A stretch of DNA of 64,000 bases from Capillidium heterosporum. Its lineage: Eukaryota; Entomophthoromycota; Entomophthoromycetes; Entomophthorales; Capillidiaceae. Location: the NCBI GenBank assembly GCA_016630905.1, contig WBMQ01000013.1, positions 248,001 to 312,000 of the forward strand, read 5' to 3'. Shown piece after piece: positions 11,365-23,815 of the stretch. The notes beneath the pieces were generated by a model. That model saw only the letters and a list, made by a program, of their open reading frames with translations, had not been told where the DNA came from and did no database searches. Positions within the stretch are counted from its first letter, which is position 1; every line of letters begins with the position of its first letter. Made by a program: the position numbers and the translations under genes.

Positions 11365-12207
11365 ATGTCACGAGGTAGAGGTAGAGGTGGAGGACGTGGT
11401 GGAGGTAGGGGAGGTAGCAAAGCAGGGGGAAATCCAGCCTACGCTTTGAACGGTACAACTGATGGGGAGCTCAACCTGCTTAGTATGAACGAATCGAAAT
11501 TAAGCTTCCAGGTAATTCAAAAGTAGATGTTTACGTTTTAAAATCATATACTTCTTGTTTGCAAATTTGTTGACATTTTTCAAATAATTAGCCTCATGGT
11601 AATCAAACCTTCTTTGAACTCGACGACGAGGACAAAGCTACTGCTTATACCTACAACAGTCTTTTGAAAGCCTTCGTCAACTCCAACTCCTACTTGAAAC
11701 CACCTCCCAAGCCTAGGGATATCGAACGGTACACCGATAAATACTTTTACCCCGAAGGTGGTGATGGTACCCAAGCTCAAGGGTTATCTCATATAACGAC
11801 GAAATTGGATATGTTCCCCAAAGAGTTACATGAAATCGTCAGCACTAAGCGAACCATCCGACAAAGTGACTTTTTGTTTTTGCCTAAAGCTTACGATTGT
11901 AAATTTAGATAAACCAATGTCCGACATGGCTGTTAAAAAGATGCTGTCTAAAGCTACCGACGAAGTAACTATTTTATTGGGACTATAGTTAATTTTATTT
12001 AGATGGTGAAGGATGGGGGTGTCAATAGTAATGATGAGGAAGAAGAGGAGGCTGAGGAAGAGGAGGAGGAAGATTATGATGAGGAAGGGGATTATGGTGA
12101 AGATTACTTTGACGGCGGAGAGAACGACTACGACGAAGACGATGGTGGAGGTACCTTTTGCTTTTTTATTTAGATTCTAATCTACTGTAGACGATAACGT
12201 ATACTGA
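11365..12207 (+). CDS. RPC31: RNA polymerase III subunit RPC31 (RPC7)
   Basis: Exons: 11365-11511, 11592-11964 (with one extra base), 12003-12150, 12191-12207; about 227 aa. It starts with the Gly/Arg-rich MSRGRGRGGGRGGG block typical of RPC31/RPC7, has the conserved core (LKPPPKPRDIERYTDKYF, then MFPKELHEIV) and ends in a very acidic tail (EEEEEAEEEEEED, DYDEDDGG, then DDNVY). In Pol III this subunit belongs to the RPC82-34-31 heterotrimer used in initiation at tRNA and 5S genes. The frame breaks near 11898: AYD is followed in the +1 frame by VNLDKPMSDMAVKKML, so an extra T in GATTGTA is the simplest reading. A 43-nt intron (11866-11908) would also restore frame but would remove plausible core sequence. 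Confidence 0.85.
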
Positions 12208-13108
12208 GATCAAAAGTTTACTGCCATAGAGTTAAGACCCTCTCTTGGTCTGTGAGAAATATAAGATTGTACCTTATAAAATGAGAATATATTACTCGGC
12301 TTATAGTTTTTTGTAAAATATCGATGACTTGTATAATTATATTTATAAACTCTATCGAGTCATAGTACATATAATTAAATAAGTAGCTATCTTCAACTAT
12401 TTATTTATGTCAGATCTGGAAATATAGTATGTATGCGATGTTAAATAATTTAACAAATTTGGTCTACTAAAAGGTTGACATAGTGTTAGTTGGCACTTTT
12501 TGCAGTATTAAATATACTTTAATATGGTTATACTAACTAATGAGCTTATATATGCTACTTGTACTTGAAGGTTAGCATCATTGTTATTCTACTATATCTA
12601 TAGTATACTAAAGTATAGTGTTTTTTAAATATAGGCGATTTTGTAATTAAAATTGAACATTAGTTCTCTCAACCCAATTATACTTTTAAATATTTTTTAC
12701 AAAAGTAAAGTTAGTATAAGATTAAAGTAAAAGAATGTCAATATACACAATTTGATATTCTTTTCATATTTCCCAAGTTCAGCATATATATATATATATT
12801 GTTTAGAAGGGTATTTAGTATGATTTCTAGATTTTATGAATAGATTCTCAAGGGATCAAAACTGAAATTCACCCCAATTTAGTTCTAAAAGGTACATCTC
12901 AATCTCAATCTACCAATAAAAGCTATTAAATTCAGAATGTGCCAGCATCTATTGGACATGGAGCCAAACTGACCTTATACCTAATTCTGTTTTAGCCCAT
13001 GACAAGTTCCATTTGAAATCGCACCTTAGATTTAATCAACGATAATCTAAAAATCTTGAGTACAGCTTGCCTTGTAAATAGCACATACCTCACAGACACC
13101 TTTGGAAG
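12208..13108. other. Intergenic with an AT dinucleotide run
   Basis: 900 bp of AT-rich sequence containing a (TA)n microsatellite of about 15 nt near 12785-12799. The last 150 bp are less AT-rich and probably form the 5' UTR and promoter of the phosphatase gene. No gene seen. Confidence 0.5.
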
Positions 13109-15410
13109 ATGAGTCAGAACTATAACTACAACCAAAATAGCGGCGGTTATAATAACAACAGCGGCTATAACAGCAATAGCAATCAGTACAATAGTGGATA
13201 CAACAATCAAAACAACAGTGGGTATAATAACAACCAGAACAATAGCGGATATAATAATAATGATGGGTATGGTAGCAACAACTACGGTAACCCCAACAAC
13301 AGCTCAGGGTACGGAAATAATAACTATGGAAATAACAACAACCAGTACCAAAACCCATCTGGCCCTCAGTTCCCCACGCCTCAACCTTTCAACATGAACA
13401 ACGCCTACAACTACCAGGGTGGAAATCAGCCTGGTATGCCTGTTCCTGGAAACACTTATAACCAAAACTACTCTCCCAACAACAACTACAACAACCAAAA
13501 CCAAAATTACAACCAGAATCAGAATCAGAACCAAAGCTTTGGAGTACCCCAGTATACTCCACAATATGCTCCCAGCTTCCCTGAACCCAGTCAAAACTAC
13601 AACAACAACCAGTTCCAACAGCAGCAGTTTACAGTTCTACCCTTCCCTACCCCCAACCAGAACCAAAACCAACCTCAGAACTTCAACAACAACTTTAACC
13701 AGTCGAACTTTAACAGCGGCGGTAGTGGTGGGGCAGAGTTAGGTAAGGTATCAGGACCATTCTTACGCTTCAAGGACGTCGATCTCAATCAGAACTTGTA
13801 CTTTGCAACTGTCCTTTTAGTTGCCTTAGATGGGAAACCAGTCCCCTCACTCCAACTCTTCGACGGCAATAACAACAACACTATCCAAGCCCAACGTCTC
13901 GACAACTTCAAGGAGGCCGTATTCTACCGTTATGAGCTCACTATCCCCATAACCAATCAGGAAAAAAAGGTTGGTTACAAGCTGGGTAACAGCAAGCTGT
14001 ACGAGTTCTTCATACCAGCACGCGATGCCACCTGGCGTTGGACCTTCTTCAGCTGCAACGGGTATAGTGATGACGTATCTATGGAAGCACGTAAGGAGTT
14101 TGGCGGGCCCAACGTGTTGTGGAATGATCTTCTGCAACGCCATAAGGAATCTCCCTTCCACTGTATGGTAGGTGGTGGAGATCAGCTGTACTGCGACGAT
14201 GTGTTCAAGATCCCATCGTTGAAGGCCTGGTTGGACATCCCCAGTCGGAAGGAACGTGATGCGGTTGTGTTCACTAGCATGGTAGAGGATGAAATCCAGG
14301 ACTATTACTTCAACAACTACGTAGAGTGGTTTGGTCAAGGCTCTTTCAACGAGGCTGCTGCCATCATCCCCTATTCGATGGTCACCGACGACCATGACAT
14401 CTTTGACGGGTTCGGGAGCTACCCCGAGCGCATGATGAACTCCCCGTTCTTCCAAGGTAAATTTTACGTTTTTAAATCTAACTGACATCTGTAAAGGCAT
14501 CTTCAAGGTAGCCATGCGCTTCTTCCTGCTGTTCCAACACCACACGACTAGTAACGATGCACCAAACCAAGGCTATTTCGGAGCCAAATCCTACTCCTGG
14601 TTGAAGAAGTTCGGTCCCCACACTGCCATCCTTGGCGTCGACAACCGCAGCGAGCGTAGTATCACTCAGTGTCTCTCTGAATCCAGCTACGAGACCTTGA
14701 TGCGCAAGCTGTATCAGGAGGTTCCCAACACCTGCAAGCACCTTATGGTCATCTTAGGTATCCCTATCGTCTACCCACGCCTTTCTCAGGCTGAAGGTGC
14801 TTTGAGTGGTTTGGCTGTCGTCCAACACAAGCTCAACATCCACAAGCTGTTACACAAGACGGGTGCCTTTGCCCAGATTGTCAATCAGTTCGGACAACCT
14901 GAGCTACTCGATGACTTGAACGACCATTGGACTGCTGCCGACCATCTCAAGGAACGTCATCAGTTTGTATTGCGATTGCAGGGTTTCGCCCGTGATAGAT
15001 CCATTAGAGTCAGTTTCTTGGCCGGTGACGTGCATTTGGGTGCGGCTGGCTACTTTTACAGCGACGGCAACCCGATGCCCATCATCAACGACCACCGCCA
15101 CATGACTCAAATCACCTCCAGCGCCATCGTCAATCACCCACCCCCTGACATGGTAGTAAAGATGCTGCACACCAATGCCCAGAAATATGAGCTGGACAAC
15201 TACACGGCCGAGGATATGTACAAGCTGTTCGAGAAGGATGTTGATGGTACCAACTTGGGAGGCAGCAATAAGTGCTTGAATAGACGCAACTGGTGTGGTG
15301 TCTACCAGGATCGGGATTCGGGTAAGGTAAGGTTTGTTATTTACGTTGAGAAGAAATCCCATGATGGATGTGTACCTTACGAAGTTTTGGTGCACCCGTT
15401 GCAGGTTTAA
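13109..15410 (+). CDS. PhoD-like metallophosphatase with an Asn-rich prion-like N-terminus
   Basis: Exons 13109-14456 and 14497-15410 (40-nt intron, phase 1); 753 aa. Residues 1 to about 205 are almost pure Asn, Gln, Tyr, Gly and Pro with repeated NNSGYNN units. The remainder is a PhoD-type phosphatase: MVGGGDQLYCDDV (metal-binding GGDQ..D), YSMVTDDHDIFDGFG and FLAGDVHLGAAGYF (GDVH) are the expected metal and active-site motifs. Fungal proteins with this architecture are mostly uncharacterised and predicted cytoplasmic; no signal peptide is present here. The gene is long, clean and relatively GC-rich, so probably well expressed. Several large antisense ORFs across it are shadows. Confidence 0.85.
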
Positions 15411-15755
15411 GGGCGAAATAAATTGGACTTTTTTAAGGCTTGAGTGCTTTTTATAGTAGCTTGGCTTTTTCCATTGCTTTCTACGATGAAAATTAATAAT
15501 AAATATATATTAGTGGTATTATGATAATGCTTCTAAAATATATTATTTATTAATTTATAGACTATAGTCAAAATCCAAATTTAATTATAGATTAGAAGCT
15601 TCAAAGTTTAAAATCTGAGAAATAGAGTTCTAAAAGATACCAACCAAAACACGCTACAGCTACTTTATTTAACAAATAGGGGAGAGTAATCGATACTAAA
15701 ACTCTATTAATTATTCAATTGAAACTTTTTACAAATAATCCATAACTCCAAACTC
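15411..15755. other. Intergenic between convergent gene ends
   Basis: AT-rich gap between the stop of the PhoD-like gene (plus) and the stop of TAPT1 (minus). Nothing else seen. Confidence 0.5.
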
Positions 15756-18318
15756 TCAAGGCACCCTGGATTTGAATAGAGAGAATCTATCCACGGTCTT
15801 CAAAGTCAAATTGGCCGGCCTGTACAAGTCAATCTTTTCTGAATCAGCCAACTGGTTCTTGACTCGATTTAACTCCTAATTGAAAGAATAATGAGTTAGA
15901 TGTTTCCACTTTATGAGATGCAATTAAGGCTACCTTGAATTTGGAAGTGGAATCAACCTTGGATTGGGCAATATCAGCAATTTCACGGTCAAAGGCCCCA
16001 CCAGCAGCTGAAATTCTCGAGTTGGCGTACCGTAATAAGAATATACCCAAGAGGAGCTTGACTAGGGTGAGGCTAGAGACTCGGCATTAGTTTTTTTACT
16101 TATTATCAAAATGTTTTACCTGACGAATACCAAGATCCCGGTAGCAACCCATAACACCGTATTGGAATTCAAGATCCCAAGGCAATTTTGAAAGAACATA
16201 AGGATCGACTTTACTACTTGAGCTACCCAAAGATGAGTACTCAGTATGAAGTTTATAAATTTAGAAGGCAGGGTAACTAGATCCAAACTATCAACAGCTG
16301 TCAGGAAGTGGTGAATCAGGCTTGAAAAGGTAAACTCGTCCCACAGTAAGAACTGCTGCGCTACAAACGACTCCAAAGTTTGGAGAAAGTTACCGTACAC
16401 ATGGTGGACAAAGTTGAAAATAGTGGTAGGCAAAGTCTCCAACCTAAAGAGGAGCAGGTGAATGGGGTATCCACGCATACCCAGCAGCTGCATAACTACT
16501 CTTATGATCTAAATTGAAAAGTGTAAACATTTCAAAGTAAGTAGCTATTTCTATAAACTAAAACTCACAATACAAACCAGCGGTAAAATAGATAGACCTA
16601 ATCTTCGTGCAACGACAGGGGATTGGTCGATAAGCATCTAAAATAAAAACTAGGTGAGTGCTCTGTACTCATAAATATATAAAATTTAAAAGTACCTGGT
16701 TTGTCTTGAAGTGTGACTTGGATACAAGTCGAGTCGGCGACGTCGTCACCAGATCTTGGCATAGTAAGTCTAAATATCTATCATAGACGGTAGGTCGAAT
16801 GTGATTGAACTTAGTAACGAATCCATGTTTGATCCAGTCGACCAAAATTTCACACACCAGTACCAAAACAGCAGGGCTTAGCATGAGGCCGACAACACCA
16901 GTCAATTGGTTAGGGACTAAATTGCGGAAGGCTTTGGGTAAAGCTGATAAATCGGGTGCCCCTTCAGCCTTCGGTCCACATCTGCACGGTGTTGCGTAAT
17001 GTGATGGCCGACAAAAACAATGTCAGTTGAAACCGCTCCACAATGTCGGCACACGCTAGCTGGAAGAGGTTCTCTCGTTCAAACTTCTTGAACACGGAGC
17101 CCTTTATTTCGATGAACTGGTTGGACATTAAAAGTGACAGTAAAGAGTCATTGAAACTGTTGACACTGACGTTCAAGGCCATCATCTGGTAGAAAAGGAC
17201 TATAGTGTGGGTAGGGACATAGATTACGGCCGCTAAGAATTGAAAGAGGGGACGTAATGACCGACTGTGCGAATGGGGGTAACCCAATGTGACATCAGCT
17301 AGGTAGGTGTTCAACAGATCCTGGCCTAGCGAAGCTAATAAGCGGTCGAAGATTTCTAGCATGTTGAAGATGACGTACAGTTTTACCATCGACTGGCCAC
17401 GGACCGAATGGTACAGTCGCGATAGGTCGAGGTAGCTCAACAGGATGCAGGTTATTATTATGAGGGCAGGCCCTAATTAAATCGCATTTCTGGTTGGTGC
17501 TTAATCTATTACGACAAAATATAAATTATTTCGATTAGAAATATGAATTTTAAGAGAAAAGGGGAATTTACCTTCGCCTCGTAAAGGGAGAGACTGTAAA
17601 CGAAAACAAGGTTATAGCTATTCTGAAGGGTAGGATGGTAAAGTAGTACAATACGCTATTGATACATACACAGCATCCGAATAAGATGAACTAATTTGAA
17701 ATTAATTTAAAATATCCTTGTAAAGCTAGAGAAAAAAGAAGCTAAAATTACCTTTTCAAACTGACGTGGTATAGTAAAGAAGTTATAGATACGTTCCCGC
17801 TTGACCTCGTACTCGGGGTCGTACTCGCTTGTTTCCAATTCAGCTTTGAAATAGTCAAGTATATTGATAAACCCCAAGTTTTTGGTAGCTTCATCTTCTA
17901 ATTCCTTTTCAATGGTATCGCAGCCTTTATTTAAATCATCTGATCGGATATCCTTTGCTGTAGTGGTAGTTGTTGGAAAGGCGAAAGGTTCGGTTGAATG
18001 TTGAGTGTGAGATGGCTGGGAATGGGAATAGGTTTTACCTAAAGTTGATTCGTCGGTCTCTACTTCGACTCGAAACTCCCTTCGAAAGCCATTCTTTAGC
18101 ATTGTATCTACAGATGGTGATTTTAGGCTGGATTGCTTACAATCAATTTCAGCTTGGATGTTGGTTTCGACCTGTAAGTTGTTGATTCTATTTATATGCC
18201 CATTTCCATAGTTACCATTCCCGTTAGTTACCTTAGGTAGGCTCTTATCCTTATCTCTAGATAAGTTTTCCACTTTGCCTCTACAGCTCGCTACCTTCCG
18301 GTTCTCCTTGCTCTTCAT
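15756..18318 (-). CDS. TAPT1: TAPT1/EMP65 family multi-pass membrane protein (three frame interruptions)
   Basis: Seven predicted exons on minus: 18318-17752, 17690-17572, 17505-16696, 16637-16569, 16508-16120, 16061-15934, 15875-15756; about 732 aa. The first 140 residues are low-complexity. Family signatures follow: YEVKRERIYNFFTIPRQFEK, INSVLYYFTILPFRI, YLDLSRLYHSVRGQSMVKLY with VIFNMLEIFDRLLASLGQD, GSVFKKFERENLFQLACADI, and ILVDWIKHGFVTKFNHIRP. Known members are ER or early-secretory membrane proteins; yeast Emp65 works with Slp1 in ER protein quality control. Frame is lost by +1 at 17464-17466 (CCC/GGG), near 16975-16978, and at the exon 5 donor 16119-16120 (GG). Removing one base at each restores frame, splice phase and family sequence throughout. 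Probably sequence error; otherwise a pseudogene. Confidence 0.82.
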
Positions 18319-21184
18319 TTATAATTTGGGAGTTGGAATTCTTGGGAAAATGAGATTTGCAATTGGAGGTGTACTTTGTCCGATAACCTAAGTTGTTCAG
18401 GAGTTTTGACTGATGAAATAAGCTTGCATTGTGGAATCAGGTTTTGAAACGTAGCTTCTTTGACTGGTGATTATAAATTGTATTTCCTTACATATCAAAA
18501 TCTTCATTTATCAACTTATAAGCTTAGATTACATAACTAGTTTCAACTTATATCAGATGAAAATATAGCGACTATGTCTTATAAAGTTGATATACCTCAT
18601 TTAGTTGGCTTTGTATTGATAGATAAGCCTTGGAAAAGATCAATTAATCTTCTATAATTTAGGAAAACTAAAATAAGTATATTCTATCGTGTTTTCTATA
18701 TCAATACTGTAAACCATATGATAAAAAAGAGCTGTTAAATGTTGTTAATAGGATCTAATGGCATCACATTTTCAAAATCACAAAGGAGTAAGTAAAGTTG
18801 GTAACATCAACAATCTGACTTGAGTGCCTTTATAGTTTTAATTTAAATGAACAATTTTACGTATCATTTCCTTATATACTTTGTTTTATTTTTAGATCAA
18901 TCGTTACTGATGTTTTATTTTAAAAAGCATCCCCTTTATACATTTGACCATCTCTGTCCCGAAATAACGTTTATTAGGGTAGTAAGCTTCTCTTCTGCTG
19001 CCAAATTTCAGATTGCAGATCGTTTCGATTACTGCTATTTTTAATAGCAATACTTTACCTGCTTTAAAATTTTAATGTGCTTATGTTTATACTAATATTG
19101 TGCCTAGAGCCTCAAATTAGCCTAAAAATTGAATATAAATGTGATTTTGGGCTATAGGTTAAAAATAGTGGACATCCCTATAAAAATGTGCCAATTTCAA
19201 TTTGGATCTAAAACATTCTTTATCGTACCACTTATCCTAAAACTAAATATCGTATTACTGCAAATAAAGTTTATGTTTTCTGGGAAGAGAATTCTGAGAC
19301 ACTGTATTATTAAATATATATGGATATGAAGCTTGGAGTGAAGTAAATTTAGCTAGTTCACTGAGTGTAAGGTTAGTAGATTGATAGTTGATTATTTAAT
19401 TATAACTGATATTCAACTAATATAATCAAACCTAATAAATCTACAAATTATATATATATTATCATATGGGATTGATAGTTATAATGGTTAGCATATATCT
19501 AACTCTTTATTAAATTTTTCTAATAGATTCGAATTATATATATGAATAGAAATAAACAATTTTTTGTATACATTTGTTAATTGAAGTAATTAATTATATA
19601 TATGGTACCGAAAATAAGGCATTTTTATGGTATTTTTAAAACTCTTGATTTCCCATAAATAGCTAATCATCCAACTAATTAATATATATATGTTACCGCA
19701 TTTTTATTCTTATAACCGTATATATCACTCAATACTTTTTTGAATATATATATATATACCAATCGCTATAGCCACCGATTTCATATGTTGACACAAAGAT
19801 TTTGATATTTCACAGATTTAGTGACTGGCTGTAAATCCTACCTACTTTATACTTAAATCGATTTGTCACCTATAAAGCTTTCATAATTGATAAAAAATTA
19901 CCTATATCCCCTAAAGATTAGTAAGGACAAGTTAAACAATTGATCCTTTGATAAACTTCTAATTTCCATCTAACTTTCAATAGGAAAGGAGAATACTTAC
20001 ATCTAAAGTGAAATGAAATTGTGTATACTACTCTACACAGCTTTTATAAATAGAGTAGTACTCATATAAGGACCTGTTACTCTATAGATTTCTAAATTCA
20101 ATATATGGGGAGAAATGTTTGAGCTTAAACAGTCCCATCTCGAATCTCTTTATGACAGCCTTTTTAATATTCTTATATTAAATTCATTATTCAACAAATG
20201 AAATTTCTATATTTAAAAATCGTTGAAATTTGTTGGTCATCGAACACTCCTCCCCATATTTAGTATAGGTGAGGTAGGAGTAACTGTTCAGAATATCCAA
20301 ATTCCAAAAATTCAAGCTGAAATGTATCACGCTACCAAGCTTTGAGGATAGGACACCACCTTGCCCTTTTTATTCAGGCTTAATTTACCAAAAGATACTT
20401 TTATCTACGCTTATTTATTGGTTTGGAAAGGCTTGTACAACGTTACCTTTTAAGGCGAATCCAAAACTAGGCCCAAGTTATAACGCAGCAGAGCAGTATC
20501 TCTAATAGTTGCACTAAAATCTGCAATTGCAGGCTTTGATCAAGAACAGGCACTTTCGAACATATAGGATTAAAAGGCGTGCCATAGATTGTGCATCAAA
20601 TCAGATGGAAATCGATCTGTCGGGAATTCCCAGACCAATGAGCTGCATAATTTGATGACTTCGGTAAGACCTAAATTTGGATGTATTCCTTTTACTTGTT
20701 TAAATGTTTGTCATGTATTGGAATCTACAATACCAAATTCTCCACCAAGCATGACTAATTTAGAATTTTAAGTTTAAATAAGCAAACAGCCTATCATTCT
20801 AGGAATAGTAGGCAATTAAATCAGTTGTACATGTAAAATATTGAATGCAGTTTTGGACTGGCATCGTAGATTTTAAGCCACAAAAGTATTACTTTGTTCA
20901 GTATTATTTTGGAATATTGTACATGCTCAATTAGAAAAAATTCCAAAGTAATGCTGAATAGAACAGTATTTAAGCAATGAGACGCAGTTAAATTTGCTAC
21001 TCGATTACCTTCCATTGGTCTATACGATGAAACATTGTGTTAACATTGGCAAATCTAGGCTCAGCTGCATATTTGGATAACTAGCTGTTTTAACAAAAAA
21101 TTTCAGTTCAGCTCTATGACCCAAATCTACAAACTTTCATTTTTTATAGTAATACCATTATTATCCAACATTACAAGCGTAGAT
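18319..21184. other. Long AT-rich gene-poor stretch
   Basis: About 2.9 kb without a supportable gene. The segment 19380-19770 is especially AT-rich with repeated TATATATG/TATATATA runs. ORFs at 18847-19044, 19129-19329 and 20589-20771 lack family resemblance. The first few hundred bases should contain the TAPT1 promoter and the last few hundred that of the C2H2 gene. Confidence 0.5.
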
Positions 21185-21772
21185 ATGGATCAATTCAGCT
21201 ACAATTACATTTTAGAAAGTAATCAGACTACCTATATAACTGTCGACTCAGACGGGAATCAAATACCTACTCAATATACCTCCACCGACCCCGATATCAG
21301 ATCGGAACAACAGCTCAATTTATCAACACAAACAGAAGCTAATGTTCAAGCTCCAATCCGCACTAACTCAGCATCCAACATTCCTACCACCAGCACTTCC
21401 ACTACAATAGGTTTACCTTTGATTTCACCTTCTCTACCCAATATCGTAATACCCAGACTTCGACCAAGTAAAATACCTAGTGAACCTTCGGCCCCAATTG
21501 TCCATTGTAGGTATTGCCATCAATCGTTCAGTCGACAGAATTCGTTGCGACGGCACGAAGCTCTACACAATGGCGCTAAACCTTTCCACTGTGTTCCTTG
21601 TGGTAGACAGTTCTCAAGGAACGATATCTTCAAACGGCATAAGAAGTCTAAGCGGTGCAGAACTTTGACTTCAAGAGGCACCTGGATCTACTATGACGGT
21701 CAAGGTGCGATGGCTGAAGGTATATTTACTAATAATGACAATCACAGTGGAACTGAGGACCTTCAAAATTGA
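21185..21772 (+). CDS. C2H2-type zinc-finger protein, probable transcription factor
   Basis: 195 aa from the Met at 21185 (MDQFSYNY). An in-frame Met at 21116 would add 23 mostly hydrophobic residues and is less likely to be the start. The N-terminal half is rich in Ser, Thr, Pro, Asn and Gln, as in many fungal activators. Two fingers lie near residues 107-155: CRYCHQSFSRQNSLRRHEALH is a standard C2H2 unit, and CVPCGRQFSRNDIFKRH followed by KKSKRC forms a C2HC unit. The linker between them (NGAKPFH) resembles the TGEKPF linker, so the pair probably binds DNA together. Sequence specificity and targets are unknown. No neighbouring gene suggests a pathway. Confidence 0.75.
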   Translation: MDQFSYNYILESNQTTYITVDSDGNQIPTQYTSTDPDIRSEQQLNLSTQTEANVQAPIRTNSASNIPTTSTSTTIGLPLISPSLPNIVIPRLRPSKIPSEPSAPIVHCRYCHQSFSRQNSLRRHEALHNGAKPFHCVPCGRQFSRNDIFKRHKKSKRCRTLTSRGTWIYYDGQGAMAEGIFTNNDNHSGTEDLQN

Positions 21773-23198
21773 CTTTTATTAGCTGCAAGTAAGCTTTTTG
21801 TTGTTTTACACTTTTGTTTTACTTTGGTACTTTTTTACCAATTATTTTGCACTTTAGTTTCAATACTTTGCACATTTGTTGTATTCTATTATTCGTTTTA
21901 ATTTTGCCGCTAGTTTTACTTTTAATTTATTCTAAATATGTACTTGCTTTCTATAATTAGATGTACGATAGGTGCTTGAAGTTCGAGACTCGCCTACAGC
22001 TTGGTACTAAGTTTTGCCAAATAGCCCTAGCATTTGTCGACATAATTTTGCTATTTGATTGCTATCTAACTGTAAAATTTTTAGCATGGTTTCGATTGAT
22101 TGGGCGATATATTTCGATATTAGCGTTTAGTAAAGTTTATATTGAATGATGTAGGTTTCAGCTTACTGGTAAACGGAGACGCTGTTAAGGAAAACTAAAC
22201 TCCGATTGTCAAAGTTGAACTCAAAGTGGAAACTATTAAGATTTAATAATGGAAGATGAATTTAAAAAGTACAAAAATAAACTGCAACCCATTCATTTGC
22301 GGTAGTAGAGTGTTTTACACAAATGCCTTCTCTATCTTATGGACTTGAAATGTGGATAGGAGTGTTGATTTTTGCTAGTAAAATTATGGATAGGAATCTA
22401 CCAAGTACATTTCTTTTAGTACCTGCAAATTTTTAGTTCATTAATTTGTTCAAAATTGATTAAACTATAGCTTCCATTTAGCTTACATATAAAAACAGTC
22501 AAGGAAAGCTAATTAAGCCGGCTTTTCGATAGTTCAAAATAGCAGATTTAAAGTTACTGTCATGATCCTGGGTAGCTGGTGGAACTAAATTGGCTACTTG
22601 TTGGGATATAGATGATATGGATGAAGTACAAGGGTGAAAGTTTACTTGAGAGTCCAAGAAAATCACAAACTATAGTAAAATTAAAGTATAGAATGAGTAG
22701 TAAAAGTTTATAAAGTTGTTGGAAATGTTGTTGACACTATTGAAACTATAGGTTTAGCTATAGACAGGCACCTACTTATACCTTTCATAATATGGAGTTG
22801 GATGAAATCGATGATGTATTATTTAAATCTAAAACTCTTAGGTTGTAAGTATGATAATACAAAAACCAGTTGCTTTAAAAGTGATACAAATATTATTTTG
22901 GCATGGACTTGTGTTCAAAGTCCTTGATTGAAAGTTGAGTAGACAGTTGTGTCACTGAATGAAACCAAAATAAATATAAATAAACCTTTGGAGTTTTCCA
23001 GAAGGTTGGTGAAAGTGAAAGCTAAAGATAAGCTTATAACCTAACAGGTAATGAACTTTCGTTGATTGCAGTTATTTTATATAAAAATTTACAAGGAGGT
23101 ATACGACCACTGCCTATAAAAACTAATAGCAAAACCAAAGCCATAATCCAAATACAATTCAACTCAAATTTATAAATATAAAATCCACCTAACATCAA
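21773..23198. other. Intergenic, no gene seen
   Basis: AT-rich sequence between convergent gene ends. The ORF at 21961-22149 has no recognisable content. Confidence 0.5.
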
Positions 23199-23815
23199 CT
23201 ACAAGAGGGCCAATACAAAGTAACTTTCGCCCTCAGGGACCGACTTCTCCTTACCACCGTAACCAAAAGTTAACCCGTGGCTCCAGCTGGGATGCACCTT
23301 GCCAATCTGCTCTCCACCACTAAAGGGGAACTTTCCGATGAAAAGCTAAAATGAAAAATAGAAACATAAATACACTGGCTATAGAAATAAGGTAAATTAC
23401 CTCGGAACCGTCCTCCTCGTTACCAGCTTCCAAAGGGGTCCAACCACGTGGCGTACACTGGCCCTTGTTTTCGATCCATCTAAGTTGGGCTGCGTTACCG
23501 CATAAAACAAAATACTCTTTGTAGAAATGTTCTTTATCTAATGATGAATTAGCTATTATTAATAGTGACGAATATGTACCTCCGTAAGGGATGTAACAGC
23601 CTTTGAGGTGAGGACCAGCTTTCCCAATGTGTAGACCACCTTTGTGGAATTGCCTTTGCATAAAGTTAAATTTGAATTTGAAATTTCAAAAAGTACCTGC
23701 AGATGTACAGAGGCTGACCGTTGGATTCACGACCACCTTGGACGGCGTTAGGGGGGATCGAGCCATCGGTGGCCTTGATCCAAGTGAATTCGGGTTGAGA
23801 GGCGGAGTATCTCAT
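23199..23815 (-). CDS. DM9-repeat (DUF3421) protein
   Basis: Four exons on minus: 23815-23697, 23653-23580, 23537-23401, 23345-23199; 158 aa. Start chosen at MRYSASQPEFTW rather than the Met 17 codons upstream. The chain shows DM9 motifs: WIKATDGSIPPNAVQGGRES, GQPLYICRQFHKGGLHIGKA, GPHLKGCYIPYGG; then a second diverged repeat with WIENKGQCTPRGW, LEAGNEEDGSELFIGKFPF, GEQIGKVHPSW and FGYGGKE. DM9 proteins of insects and molluscs act in the cytosol or in haemocytes, and some bind mannose-type sugars. No signal peptide is present, so a cytosolic lectin-like role is the best guess. All four exons join in frame with no lesion. Confidence 0.82.

Noticed and set aside
11866-11908. 43-nt intron as the explanation of the RPC31 frame break
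   Set aside because: GTGACT is a poor donor compared with others here, and the removed residues (SDFLFLPKAYD) resemble the family core. One extra base is simpler.
13847-14545. 232-aa minus-strand ORF opposite the PhoD-like gene (also 14904-15395 and 13304-13618)
   Set aside because: They lie antisense to a strongly conserved phosphatase with clear catalytic motifs. Low-complexity translation and position mark them as shadows.
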